From assembly GCA_937925925.1 (NCBI GenBank), contig CALANA010000057.1:1-36324 (forward strand): a stretch of 36,324 nt of DNA, read 5' to 3'. The notes under the pieces are model-generated. The model worked only from the letters and a program-made list of their open reading frames with translations. It searched no databases and was not told where the DNA came from. The translations under genes were made by a program, and so were the position numbers. This document shows positions 23,658 through 31,058 of this stretch, one piece after another; positions within the stretch are counted from its first letter, which is position 1; every line of letters begins with the position of its first letter. Source of the stretch: an uncultured Chloroflexales bacterium. GTDB lineage: Bacteria > Chloroflexota > Chloroflexia > Chloroflexales > Chloroflexaceae.

Positions 23658-23707
23658 GATGTCGGCGTAGAGGCGTTGCATGCAACGCCTCTACGTCCCG
23701 CGACATC
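23658..23707. repeat. 30-bp perfect palindrome with an outer stem
   Basis: CGTAGAGGCGTTGCA at 23666-23680 is followed immediately by its exact complement (23681-23695). Outer arms GATGTCG at 23658-23664 and CGACATC at 23701-23707 extend the stem. GTAGAGRCGTTGCATGCAAC-type palindromes are a known style of interspersed repeat in several phyla. Confidence 0.85.
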
Positions 23708-24128
23708 TCGTTCCAGGGGACGTCTCGCTGTCGTATGAGCAAGCGTACGACGAACCAACGGATGTGGAAGGGCAAAGTCAAATTGGTATAACACCCTCTG
23801 CGTCTGTTTCTGCCCCATTCTGCACATCAGTCATATACTCGCAGGCGGGTTGTGTTTGCAAAGTGCATCTGTATCCTCCCCCACTTGTGACCGCGCCTGC
23901 CTCGCCTTGCTGTCCCGGCGGGGCAGGCACGTATCCTCCCCCCCACCTGTGACCGCCCCTGACACATTGCTGTGCTATACTCAGCGTACAAATGTTCCGA
24001 AGCATAGACGAGGGCGGGGCAAGGCAGCAACTTATCGGGCACAACCGTCGTCAATACAGGTAGTTCTCCGGTGGTACCTGCGAGGCTGTACGCCTGGGTA
24101 TGCTGGAGTGACCAGAAGGAGTCTGGCG

Positions 24129-24335
24129 ATGATTATCCTGGATCGTGATGGGTCGTTGTGGTGGCACGGGTCAGTTGATGCAAGCCTGGCAGAGTCCAGA
24201 GAAACGGTCGAGCTACCGATGACTATCCTGGAGCAGCAGAGCAACGTGATTGATCGCGTCCTCACTTTTGCTTTCGACGTGTTGGGGTTGCAGGCGGTTG
24301 AGTTGCGGGTGCGCGAGGAGCAACAGCGGCAGTGA
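24129..24335 (+). CDS. Small hypothetical protein
   Basis: A 68-residue protein of unknown function: MIILDRDGSLWWHGSVDAS at the start, then ETVELPMTILEQQSNVIDRV and a VLGLQAVELRVREEQQ end. The ATG at 24129 is well supported by AAGGAG seven bases upstream. The upstream continuation of the frame crosses repeats and is probably not translated. The shape suggests a short beta strand pair and a C-terminal helix; no domain is recognised. It is about 260 bp before the coiled-coil gene, which has its own candidate promoter. Confidence 0.5.
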   Translation: MIILDRDGSLWWHGSVDASLAESRETVELPMTILEQQSNVIDRVLTFAFDVLGLQAVELRVREEQQRQ

Positions 24336-24375
24336 TGATGATGGGCGAACAGAAGGTATTTTTATTGTGGGTATC

Positions 24376-24405
24376 GTTACATTCTCGGTACAAATCAGGT
24401 ATAAT
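24376..24405 (+). promoter_or_regulatory. Candidate promoter for the coiled-coil nuclease-like gene
   Basis: GTTACA at 24376-24381 and a perfect TATAAT at 24400-24405 are 18 bases apart, about 190 bases before the ATG at 24596. The leader between them contains a GGTTGG/CCAACC inverted repeat (24443-24448 and 24463-24468). Confidence 0.35.
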
Positions 24406-24595
24406 GGGACAGACTTGATCAGAACCAGGACGTCAACGCTACGGTTGGTACCCTGGAGAGTCCCAACCGGGTGGGGTTAATGAATGCACCTCGCTGCATG
24501 CTGAGGATCTTCGTTGATGGGGTCGGGGTTGTATGTCACGGTAGCGTGCCCATCAGGTGCGTTGCTATTCTTGTCGTGTAGCAAGCGTGTACAAA

Positions 24596-25564
24596 ATGTT
24601 TACATCCAACCACATAAAGCAAAAACTCGCATCTGCATTTAGTGACCAGCAGGCGGACGTGCTGGCCGAAGTGGTCACCGACGCCTATAACACGCTGGTC
24701 AAAGCCAGTGACTTCGGTGAACTGAAAGCGATTGTGGCTGAACTGGCGGTAGCGCAGCAACGCACCGAGCAGCGGGTAGGAGAGTTGGCAGCGGCGCAGC
24801 AACGCACCGAGCAGCGGGTAGCGGAACTGGCCGCCGCACAGCAGCGCACCGAGCAGCGGATGGATCAATTGATCGAGCGGGTGGATCAACTGGCCGAGCG
24901 GATGGATCAACTGGCCGAGCGGGTGGATCAGTTGACCGAGCGGATGGATCAACTGGCCGAGCGGATGGATCAGTTGACCGAGCGGATGGATCAACTGGCC
25001 GAGCGGATGGGTCAGTTGACCGAGCGGATGGATCAACTGGCCGAGCGGATGGATCAGTTGACCGAGCGGATGGATCAACTGGCCGCCGCACAGCAGCGCA
25101 CTGAGCAGACGGTTCGTGAACTTGTCATCCGTATGGATCAACTGGTCGAGGAACATCGAGATACACGCCGACAACTGGGCGGACTGTCAATGAGTTTCGG
25201 CTATCATCTGGAAAATATAGCCTATCGAGCGTTGCCCCAGTTGCTCGCAGACGATTACGGTCTGGTCGTGGAGGGTCGGCTCAAGCGGGGCTATGTCACC
25301 GATGATCGCGGGCGTTCGGTCGAGATCAACATTCTGGGTACGGCCCGGCAGGACGATCGGACGGTGACGATCATTGGCGAGAGCGAGAGCCAGTTGTCGC
25401 AGAACGATATTGATGCCTTTCTCCAGCGGCGGGTGCGGCACTTGACAGGCACGTTCCCCGACATCTTCCCCATCCTTGTCACCCATATGACCAGCGACCC
25501 GGAGGTTGAAGACTATGCACGGCAGCAGGGTGTGGCGCTCTATTTCTCGTATGATTTTGCGTAA
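24596..25564 (+). CDS. Coiled-coil protein with PD-(D/E)XK-like C-terminal domain
   Basis: A 322-residue protein. Residues 1-50 form a helical N-terminus (FSDQQADVLAEVVTDAYNTL). Residues 51-185 are a long coiled coil: three VAELAAAQQRTEQR units, then about eleven MDQLAER/MDQLTER heptads encoded by 21-bp DNA repeats. Residues 200-322 resemble the DUF3782-type nuclease-like fold: HLENIAYRALP, SVEINILG with E243, and TIIGESESQLSQNDIDAF. Related proteins usually show ExK in the last motif; here it is E262-S-E264, so catalysis may be lost. The ATG at 24596 is the natural family start, although its ribosome site is weak. Role unknown; genes of this kind are frequent accessory genes in Chloroflexota and cyanobacteria. 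Confidence 0.7.
   Translation: MFTSNHIKQKLASAFSDQQADVLAEVVTDAYNTLVKASDFGELKAIVAELAVAQQRTEQRVGELAAAQQRTEQRVAELAAAQQRTEQRMDQLIERVDQLAERMDQLAERVDQLTERMDQLAERMDQLTERMDQLAERMGQLTERMDQLAERMDQLTERMDQLAAAQQRTEQTVRELVIRMDQLVEEHRDTRRQLGGLSMSFGYHLENIAYRALPQLLADDYGLVVEGRLKRGYVTDDRGRSVEINILGTARQDDRTVTIIGESESQLSQNDIDAFLQRRVRHLTGTFPDIFPILVTHMTSDPEVEDYARQQGVALYFSYDFA
24857..25081 (+). repeat. In-frame 21-bp heptad repeats
   Basis: About eleven 21-bp units of the form CGGATGGATCAACTGGCCGA encode MDQLAER and MDQLTER in mostly alternating order, giving a 42-bp higher-order period. Near-identical units show recent expansion. The frame and heptad phase survive any copy change. Confidence 0.9.
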
Positions 25565-25947
25565 AGCGATCAATTTCATAATTCGTGCATTCGTGGCCCT
25601 TTCGTGGACAGCACAATTCACGGCGGGGTGGTGAATCGCTGAGGCGCTGACCGGTCTGAGGCCGCTGACCAGGCTGTAGCTCATTTGCGTGGACGGCGTG
25701 TTTCGGTGGCGGGGGACGGGTGAAACGCTGAGGCGCTGACCAGAGCGGGTGAACCGCTGATCGGCTGACCAGTCTGATGCCGCTGAAGCGGGGGTAGGCC
25801 ATATGCTTTGGCAGCGCGCAAGAAGTTGCGCGCCGCGCACCCGCTTGGATGCATCACTAGTACACATGACGGCAATCGCTCCAGGGTTGGGTCATGCTGA
25901 GCGCAGCGCAGCAGCCTGGTTGTGTTCAAGCGACCGCGTCACTCTTG
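25565..25947. other. Intergenic dispersed repeats
   Basis: No gene is seen. It contains repeated CGCTGAGGCGCTGACC / GGTCTGA / GCCGCTGA segments near 25630-25680 and 25725-25795, GCGTGGACGGCG at 25687-25698 (also at 628 and 782), a CGCGCAAGAAGTTGCGCG hairpin near 25816-25833, and a half copy of the TCATGCTGAGCGCAGCGCAG repeat near 25892. It separates two convergent genes. Confidence 0.6.
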
Positions 25948-27189
25948 TCAATAAATAAACTCTTCAATATGATACAGCGCGACTTTGGGGCCTTCGGGGT
26001 AGATCGCTTTCAGCCCGGTTTTGATGGTAGCAAACTGTGTCGTCACTTCAGCGGGAGAGAGCGTGCGTACGCCCAGGTCACGCATACTGCACGAGTAGGC
26101 ATCCTGCCCGGAAAGCATCAGCGGCGAGATATACACCAGATCGCCGGTTCCCAGGCCCATTGCGCCAATTGCCTGGAGCGATTGATGGACATGCTGATGG
26201 TAGAAGCGATCGCCTCCGACACCGGCCAGAATAATGATGCCGATATTGATGCCAGCAGCCTTGATCGTGCGTACCGCCTCCACGCACTCGTCAGGTGAGC
26301 CAGGTTTGTTCAAGAGCTTGAACAACGCGTTGTCGCCGGTTTCGAGACCAATATAGATGCGCTTGAGGCCCAGTTCACGCAGTTCGCGGTAATTTTCCAG
26401 GGTCTTCTTCTCCGCCCCAAAAATATCCAGGAACGAGTAGATGCCCTTCAGCGTGTAGTCGGCATGAGCCTGGGGCGTTTCAATCGGGAATTCCTCGTGA
26501 ACTACCTTGAGCAGTTCGACCAGACGCCGCTGGGGAATGATCAGCGCGTTCGCGTCGGCCAGAAAGATCGACTTGCGCAGACCAATGGAGCGGCCCAGGA
26601 AGTCTTTGATCTGCCGTGCGTGCTGCCGAAAATCGTGCGGGGACTTGATGCGAAACTTGCGGTCGCGATAGAAGGTACAGAAGGTACACTGGTTCCAGCT
26701 ACAGCCTTCGGCGGCCTGTAGCACGACCGAGAGGTATTGATCGGGGGGCAAAATACTGATGGGCTTATAAATATTCTGGAAGGTGGTGCCCTCGGATTGC
26801 AACCGATCCACGTTCCAGGTCAGGATGGTGTCGAGCCACTGCACAATATCGGCCTGCATCGAGCTATCGACGCCGTCACGGATGCGCAGGACGCGCGTCA
26901 AGACATCATCGACCAGTTTGCGATTCTCGTGGAGCGAGAGAAACCGGCGTGTTTTGGCGTTACCGTCGGCAAAATACTTCATCAAGATGTCGCTCTTCAG
27001 CCCACGGCGGTAGTTCACGCCGCCAAGAAAGGCACTCATCAAGCGACCATCGATGTCAAAGGAAAACGTGTTGCGCAGTTCTTCCGAAATCGTCAGAAAA
27101 TAGCGCTGGGCATTGAAGTACACCTCTCCAACGCCGGACACGAACGTGGTACACGTCTGGCCGGGAACATCGTGTAACGACTCAACCAT
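25948..27189 (-). CDS. Radical SAM protein
   Basis: A 413-residue radical SAM enzyme. Cysteines 163, 168 and 171 in EGCSWNQCTFC would bind the 4Fe-4S cluster; the spacing is CX4CX2C rather than the usual CX3CX2C. Downstream blocks fit the radical SAM barrel: FLADANALIIPQRRLVELL, GLKRIYIGLETGDN, and AGINIGIIILAGVGGDRFY. About 150 N-terminal residues of unknown function precede the barrel. The ATG at 27189 follows GGGGCAGG on the minus strand, and a very good promoter lies at 27286-27258. It appears to be a single-gene unit. It resembles unassigned radical SAM proteins of the HemN/YgiQ-like broad group; the substrate is unknown. Confidence 0.88.
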   Translation of the reverse strand: MVESLHDVPGQTCTTFVSGVGEVYFNAQRYFLTISEELRNTFSFDIDGRLMSAFLGGVNYRRGLKSDILMKYFADGNAKTRRFLSLHENRKLVDDVLTRVLRIRDGVDSSMQADIVQWLDTILTWNVDRLQSEGTTFQNIYKPISILPPDQYLSVVLQAAEGCSWNQCTFCTFYRDRKFRIKSPHDFRQHARQIKDFLGRSIGLRKSIFLADANALIIPQRRLVELLKVVHEEFPIETPQAHADYTLKGIYSFLDIFGAEKKTLENYRELRELGLKRIYIGLETGDNALFKLLNKPGSPDECVEAVRTIKAAGINIGIIILAGVGGDRFYHQHVHQSLQAIGAMGLGTGDLVYISPLMLSGQDAYSCSMRDLGVRTLSPAEVTTQFATIKTGLKAIYPEGPKVALYHIEEFIY

Positions 27190-27257
27190 ACCTGCCCCCT
27201 GGTTTGTTAATAAGGAACACCCAAAGATATTTACAAGCCATCCTTATCACTGGGGTC

Positions 27258-27286
27258 AGTATATCCTAATATAAAAAGTTTGTCAA
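27258..27286 (-). promoter_or_regulatory. Strong sigma70-type promoter for the radical SAM gene
   Basis: On the minus strand TTGACA (27286-27281) and TATACT (27263-27258) are separated by exactly 17 bases. Transcription would start near 27250, giving a leader of about 60 bases. This is the best consensus promoter seen in the window. Confidence 0.75.
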
Positions 27287-27337
27287 TATGCAATTTGTGA
27301 GGCGGAGCTGCGAGGATGCGATGAAACCAAACTTCCC

Positions 27338-27385
27338 GCATCCTCGCATCCTCGCATCCCCGCATCTCTGCATCCCCGCATCCCC
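27338..27385. repeat. Six 8-bp repeats after argC
   Basis: Six consecutive GCATCCYC-type octamers (one is GCATCTCT) lie 27 bases downstream of the argC stop codon, on the opposite side of the promoter from the radical SAM gene. The unit length is the same as in the PfpI array, but the sequence differs. Confidence 0.85.
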
Positions 27386-27411
27386 GTCTCATCGCCTCGC
27401 CCGAAACCACC

Positions 27412-28407
27412 TCAGCACAGCCCCGTTGTTTCGTCCAGCCCAAACATCAGGTTCATGTTCTGCACGGCCTGACCAGAGGCTCCCTTGATCAGGTTGTCTT
27501 CGACGGTGACCAGGATATAGCGCCCGGCAGCAACATCAACCGCGTGCAACCCGATGACGCACAGGTTGGTGTGGACGACATGCCGCAACTCGGGCAGACG
27601 ACCGGCAGGCAGGAGACGGACAAACGGCTCGTCGGCAAATAGACCGTAGGCCTCACGCACGGTATCTGGTTCGGTGCCAGGGATCAGGTTGACATACATA
27701 GTTGACAGGATGCCACGATAGACCGGCAGCAGATGCGGGGAAAAGATAATCTGGGTGCCGGTTTCCTGCTCCATTTCGGCGATGTGGCGGTGACTACGCC
27801 CGATATTGTAGGCACTGAAGGTTTCGTGGGTCTCGCCGAAGTGCGTCTTGAGCGACAACGAACGTCCGGCTCCAGAAACGCCAGACTTACTATCGACGAT
27901 GACAGTGCGGTCGGCCAGCAACCCTGCTTGCACGAGCGGATGCAGCGGCAGGATTACGCTGGTCGGATAGCAACCAGGGTTCGCCACCAGGCGTGCGCCG
28001 CGAATGTGTGCGCGGTGCAGTTCTGGCAAACCATAGACTGCCTCCTTCAGCAGTTCGGGTGCTGTGTGCGGGTTGCCATACCAGCGGGCGTAATCGTCGG
28101 CATGGTGTAGCCGAAAGTCGGCGCTCAGGTCAATCACGCGTGTGCCGGCTGCCAGCGCCTGCTGCACGGTAGGCACGGTTGTGCCGTGCGGCAGGCAGCA
28201 GAAGACTACATCGACACTCGTGAGATCGGCGTCTTCGGCGCGGATCAGCGGTACATCGAGCAGCGTCGGAAACACATCGCTCAAGCGCTGCCCGGCTGCC
28301 GAACGGGCGGTGGCAAAGGTTATCTGTACCTGTGGATGCTGGTGTAGCAGTTTGATCAGTTCAAAGCCGGTGTAGCCGGTTGCGCCATAGATACCTGCAC
28401 GGATCAT
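27412..28407 (-). CDS. argC: N-acetyl-gamma-glutamyl-phosphate reductase
   Basis: A 331-residue enzyme of arginine synthesis that reduces N-acetylglutamyl phosphate to the semialdehyde with NADPH, in the cytoplasm. The nucleotide-binding GATGYTG is at residues 8-14, the catalytic cysteine is C146 in VANPGCYPTS, and the substrate/dimer blocks VDSKSGVSGAGR and SAYNIGRSHRHIAE are intact, as is the NLMFGLDETTGL end. Length is close to the family's usual 340. The ATG at 28407 is chosen because the family begins MIRAGIYGATG and GGAGAAGAG lies upstream; longer in-frame starts exist. No other arginine genes are present in the window, so argC is detached here. An octamer array follows its stop. Confidence 0.95.
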   Translation of the reverse strand: MIRAGIYGATGYTGFELIKLLHQHPQVQITFATARSAAGQRLSDVFPTLLDVPLIRAEDADLTSVDVVFCCLPHGTTVPTVQQALAAGTRVIDLSADFRLHHADDYARWYGNPHTAPELLKEAVYGLPELHRAHIRGARLVANPGCYPTSVILPLHPLVQAGLLADRTVIVDSKSGVSGAGRSLSLKTHFGETHETFSAYNIGRSHRHIAEMEQETGTQIIFSPHLLPVYRGILSTMYVNLIPGTEPDTVREAYGLFADEPFVRLLPAGRLPELRHVVHTNLCVIGLHAVDVAAGRYILVTVEDNLIKGASGQAVQNMNLMFGLDETTGLC

Positions 28408-28645
28408 CAATCTCTTCTCCATAGCACTACAAGCGAGAGCCATGCTCCCGCGCTCCTGATTGTATAGCAAGCCTGAACCAGGTGTGTTTGACCACTGTCA
28501 TGTTGAAGGGTACGTCGTACCGACTGTAGCCGTTGATACGGCCTCAGAAACGACGAAAGTCGTTACGACATACGCCGCTACACATTCCGCATATTTAATG
28601 TGGCTGACTCCTAGTACACGATGCCGGAAAGATCTCCCAGGTTTG

Positions 28646-29055
28646 GTCATGCTGAGCGGAGCGAAGCATCGTCGCAGCGCGTTGTCATGCTGAGCGGAGC
28701 GAAGCATCTTGCGGAGCGCAGCAGCTTCCCTGCGGATGGGATAGGATCCTTCGCTTCGCTCAGGATGACAGTCGCGCCGCACAGGATGCCCTGCGCTCTG
28801 GGCAGGAATGCCCTGCGCTCTGCGCAGGAATGCCCTGCGCTCTGCGCAGGAATGCCCTGCGTGCCGGCTCCGCCTCCGCGCAGGATGCCAGACAACATAG
28901 GGTTGTGTCATGCTGAGCGCAGCGAAGCATCTTCCCTGCGGATGGGATAGGATCCTTCGCTTCGCTCAGGATGACAGTCGCGCCGCACAGGATGCCCTGC
29001 GCTTCGCGCAGGATGCCAGTCGCGCCGCACAGGATGCCCTGCGCGCCAGCTCCGC
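28646..29055. repeat. Cluster of GTCATGCTGAGCGGAGCGAAGCATC-type repeats (abridged unit)
   Basis: CATGCTGAGCGGAGCGAAGC occurs twice (28648 and 28686) and again with AGCGCAGC at 28909. Inverted partners, CCTTCGCTTCGCTCAGGATG, occur at 28749 and 28953. Between the arms, four CAGGAATGCCCTGCG-like units (28803-28862) are tandem. The segment CTTCCCTGCGGATGGGATAG and onward to the inverted arm is present twice. This is a well-known style of interspersed repeat in Chloroflexota. Confidence 0.8.
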
Positions 29056-29063
29056 CTCCGCTG

Positions 29064-29100
29064 TGGAGTCCTGGCAAAAGCCTGGGTATCTCAAGCTCCA
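29064..29100. repeat. Palindrome related to the one at 11122-11159
   Basis: TGGAGTCCTGGC-AAAA-GCCTGGGTAT, then CTCAAG and CTCCA, forms an imperfect hairpin. It shares GCCTGGGTAT, the TGGA...CTCCA outer stem and its position right after a stop codon with the element at 11122; here the minus-strand gene ends at 29101. Confidence 0.6.
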
Positions 29101-29463
29101 TTATACGTCTCCTTCCGTAGCCGGTGGTGCTGCCTGACTTGTGGTATCGAGTGCGGCTTGAAAGGCAGCCATGTCACTCACCTGCATGGCGGTCAGGACG
29201 AGATGATGCAGCACTTTGGCGTCGGTAAGGCGGGACAACTGAGCCTGTAGGTCGTCCCGGTCAGTCTCGGTCAGAGAAAAGCGGGCATTCAGGATATTGC
29301 AGATGGCCTGATATAAGGCGGTCACTGCTCCTTCGGTGTGCCCTTCAATGCGCCCTTCAATGCGCCCTTCCGTGCGCCCTTTCTCTTCTGCCTTCAGCCG
29401 TATGCGGCGCATAAACGGCGTATCCAGTAACACCTCATCCTCTTCCAGTAATGGTTCAACCAT
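29101..29463 (-). CDS. Truncated Rpn-family C-terminal tail protein, copy 1
   Basis: A 120-residue protein equal to the C-terminal tail of Rpn/PD-(D/E)XK transposase-like proteins: EPLLEEDEVLLDTPFMRRIR, then four G(R/H)(T/I)E units coded by 12-bp repeats, then AVTALYQAICNILNARFSLT and a helical end. The catalytic N-terminal nuclease domain is absent. An upstream fragment of the same protein lies in another frame at 29466-29561, so the gene is a frameshifted remnant that may still make the tail. The ATG at 29463 is used; a TTG two codons upstream is possible. A close paralogue with nine repeat units is at 31059-31478, on the other side of der. Confidence 0.6.
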   Translation of the reverse strand: MVEPLLEEDEVLLDTPFMRRIRLKAEEKGRTEGRIEGRIEGHTEGAVTALYQAICNILNARFSLTETDRDDLQAQLSRLTDAKVLHHLVLTAMQVSDMAAFQAALDTTSQAAPPATEGDV

Positions 29464-29465
29464 CG

Positions 29466-29561
29466 TCAATAGCTCTGCTCGTCTTCAATCAACGCGACCA
29501 GCGCCGTCAACAGGCGCTGCTGACGTTCGGGATCGCCTTCCGTGTTATCGTCACTAATCCT
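29466..29561 (-). pseudogene. Frameshifted upstream fragment of the Rpn-family gene
   Basis: Thirty-one codons reading RISDDNTEGDPERQQRLLTA, then LVALIEDEQSY and a stop. In family members a block of the LLTALVALIEDE kind is directly followed by a MVExLLEEDExLLDTPF block, which here occurs in another frame starting at 29463. The fragment overlaps the last codons of der, so everything further upstream has been lost. Interpretation rests on remembered family layout. Confidence 0.5.
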
Positions 29562-30897
29562 GCTCATCTCGATCACGAAAGACAATGACAATCGGCGTTC
29601 CACCAAAGCCATAGCGCTCGCGGATGCGGTTCTCCAGATAGCGTCCATACGACCAGTGTACCAGGTTGCGGTCGTTGGTGAAGAACAGGAAAACGGGCGG
29701 CGCGACCTGTGGTTGGGTGGCGTAATAGATGCGCAAGTGGGCACCTTTACGTATGGCCATCGGTGGTTGTTTGTTCACCGCATCGCGCAACAGGTCGTTC
29801 AACTGGCTGGTCGGAACCCGCTTGCGGCGCTCATCCGCAATGTGCAGCGCCGTGGGTAACACCCGGTTTACCCGCTGCCCGGTCTGAGCCGAGATAAACA
29901 GGATCGGCGCGTAGTCGATAAACTTGAACGCCTCCCTGACCTTGTCGGAATAGTCCTTAAAGGTATCGTTATCTTTCTCCAGCGTATCCCACTTGTTGAT
30001 CAGCAGGGCCACGCCCTTCTTCGCATCCAGGATCATCCCGGCGATATGTGTATCCTGGGCGGTAATACCTTCCTCGGCATCGATCAGCAGCAGCGCCACG
30101 TCGCAGCGGTCGATGGCCCGCAGGGTGCGAATGACGCTGTACTGCTCAACTCCGCGCTCGATGCGCCCGGCACGCCGAATGCCAGCGGTGTCAATTAACG
30201 TGATCCGTGTACCCTCAAACGTTAGCTCGGTGTCGATGTTGTCGCGGGTCGTGCCCGGCACGGCGCTCACGACGCTACGCTCCTGGCCCAGGAGCTTGTT
30301 GAGCAGACTGGACTTGCCGACGTTGGGCCGCCCGACGATGGCAATGCGGACATGTTCTTCATCGTATTCTTCTGGTTCGGTTGGCGGCAGCGCCTCAACC
30401 ACCCGATCCAGGACATCGCCGGTTCCCAGGCCGTGGTAGGCGCTCATGGGCATTGGCTCGCCCAGATTGAGCGCATAAAACTCCACGGCGTCCAGTTGCC
30501 GTTCCTGGCTATCGGCCTTGTTCACCGCCAGGATGACCGGCTTGCTGGTCAGGCGCAACACGTCGGCCACTTCGGTATCGGCTGCGGTCATGCCTTCTCG
30601 TCCATCCACCAGAAAGACAATCACATCGGCCTCGTCAATCGCCAGTTGGGCCTGGGCGCGCACTCCTCGCGCAATTTCGCGCAAGGAATGCTCCACCTGA
30701 TCGTCGGTGAATAACAGGCCGGCGGTGTCAATCACGGTAAACTTGCGCCCGTTCCACTCACTCGCCCCATAGAGCCGATCGCGGGTGGTGCCGGGGGTGT
30801 CCTCCGTAATCGACCGGCGCTCACCCACCAGGCGGTTAAAGAAGGTTGATTTACCGACGTTTGGTCGGCCTACAAGCGCTACAATTGGATCTGGCAT
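29554..30897 (-). CDS. der: GTPase Der (EngA), 50S ribosome assembly
   Basis: A 447-residue tandem GTPase that helps assemble the 50S ribosomal subunit. Both G domains are complete: GRPNVGKST at 10-18 and GRPNVGKSS at 189-197, DTAG at 57-60 and 236-239, NKAD at 126-129 and NKWD at 301-304. A KH-like domain forms the C-terminal 110 residues (PPVFLFFTNDRNLVHWSYGR). Length is normal for the family. The ATG at 30897 is chosen because Der begins MPxPIVALVGRPNVG; the upstream 36-residue extension is not conserved-looking. The ribosome site is poor. The 3' end overlaps the remnant of an Rpn-type gene, and paralogous Rpn-tail genes flank it on both sides. Confidence 0.96.
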   Translation of the reverse strand: MPDPIVALVGRPNVGKSTFFNRLVGERRSITEDTPGTTRDRLYGASEWNGRKFTVIDTAGLLFTDDQVEHSLREIARGVRAQAQLAIDEADVIVFLVDGREGMTAADTEVADVLRLTSKPVILAVNKADSQERQLDAVEFYALNLGEPMPMSAYHGLGTGDVLDRVVEALPPTEPEEYDEEHVRIAIVGRPNVGKSSLLNKLLGQERSVVSAVPGTTRDNIDTELTFEGTRITLIDTAGIRRAGRIERGVEQYSVIRTLRAIDRCDVALLLIDAEEGITAQDTHIAGMILDAKKGVALLINKWDTLEKDNDTFKDYSDKVREAFKFIDYAPILFISAQTGQRVNRVLPTALHIADERRKRVPTSQLNDLLRDAVNKQPPMAIRKGAHLRIYYATQPQVAPPVFLFFTNDRNLVHWSYGRYLENRIRERYGFGGTPIVIVFRDRDEQD

Positions 30898-31058
30898 ATT
30901 TTTTTGTCCGCAAACACGGCGGCAATATAGCGGCCGCACGCCACGCCATCGGCGACAGCCACGCTGCCGCACGTCATTGGCGGCAGTCATGCTGCCGCAC
31001 GCCATACATATCTGGTTACGTTTTTAACGCCAGGACGCAAAGATGCATCGGGGTATCT

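Larger units (their letters stand above)
23444..24128. other. Intergenic region rich in palindromes
   Basis: No convincing gene; the frames present are translations of inverted repeats. It contains a G-run near 23580-23605, two adjacent strong palindromes (23615-23655 and 23658-23707), and two direct copies of a GTATCCTCCCCC...TGTGACCGC sequence near 23871-23898 and 23931-23958. TATACT at 23976-23981 is a possible -10 box without a matching -35. Confidence 0.6.
28408..29100. other. Intergenic region of dispersed palindromic repeats
   Basis: Starts with the short leader of argC; the rest is repeats (see 28646-29055) plus one short palindrome at 29064-29100. Open frames here on both strands are repeat translations rich in arginine, alanine and serine. 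No gene or RNA is recognised. Confidence 0.6.

Noticed and set aside
23680-23952. 90-codon frame across the 23658-23707 palindrome
   Set aside because: Encoded by the palindrome and direct repeats, no family resemblance.
23965-23981. Promoter for the small 24129 gene using TATACT at 23976
   Set aside because: The nearest TTGACA-like box (CTGACA at 23959) is only 11 bases away, too close for a sigma70 promoter.
27733-28375. Plus-strand frames inside argC
   Set aside because: Antisense to a complete, well-conserved enzyme.
28498-29137. Alanine/arginine/serine-rich frames in the repeat cluster
   Set aside because: Both strands stay open because of the repeat; sequences such as AQSAGHSCAERRA are repeat translations.
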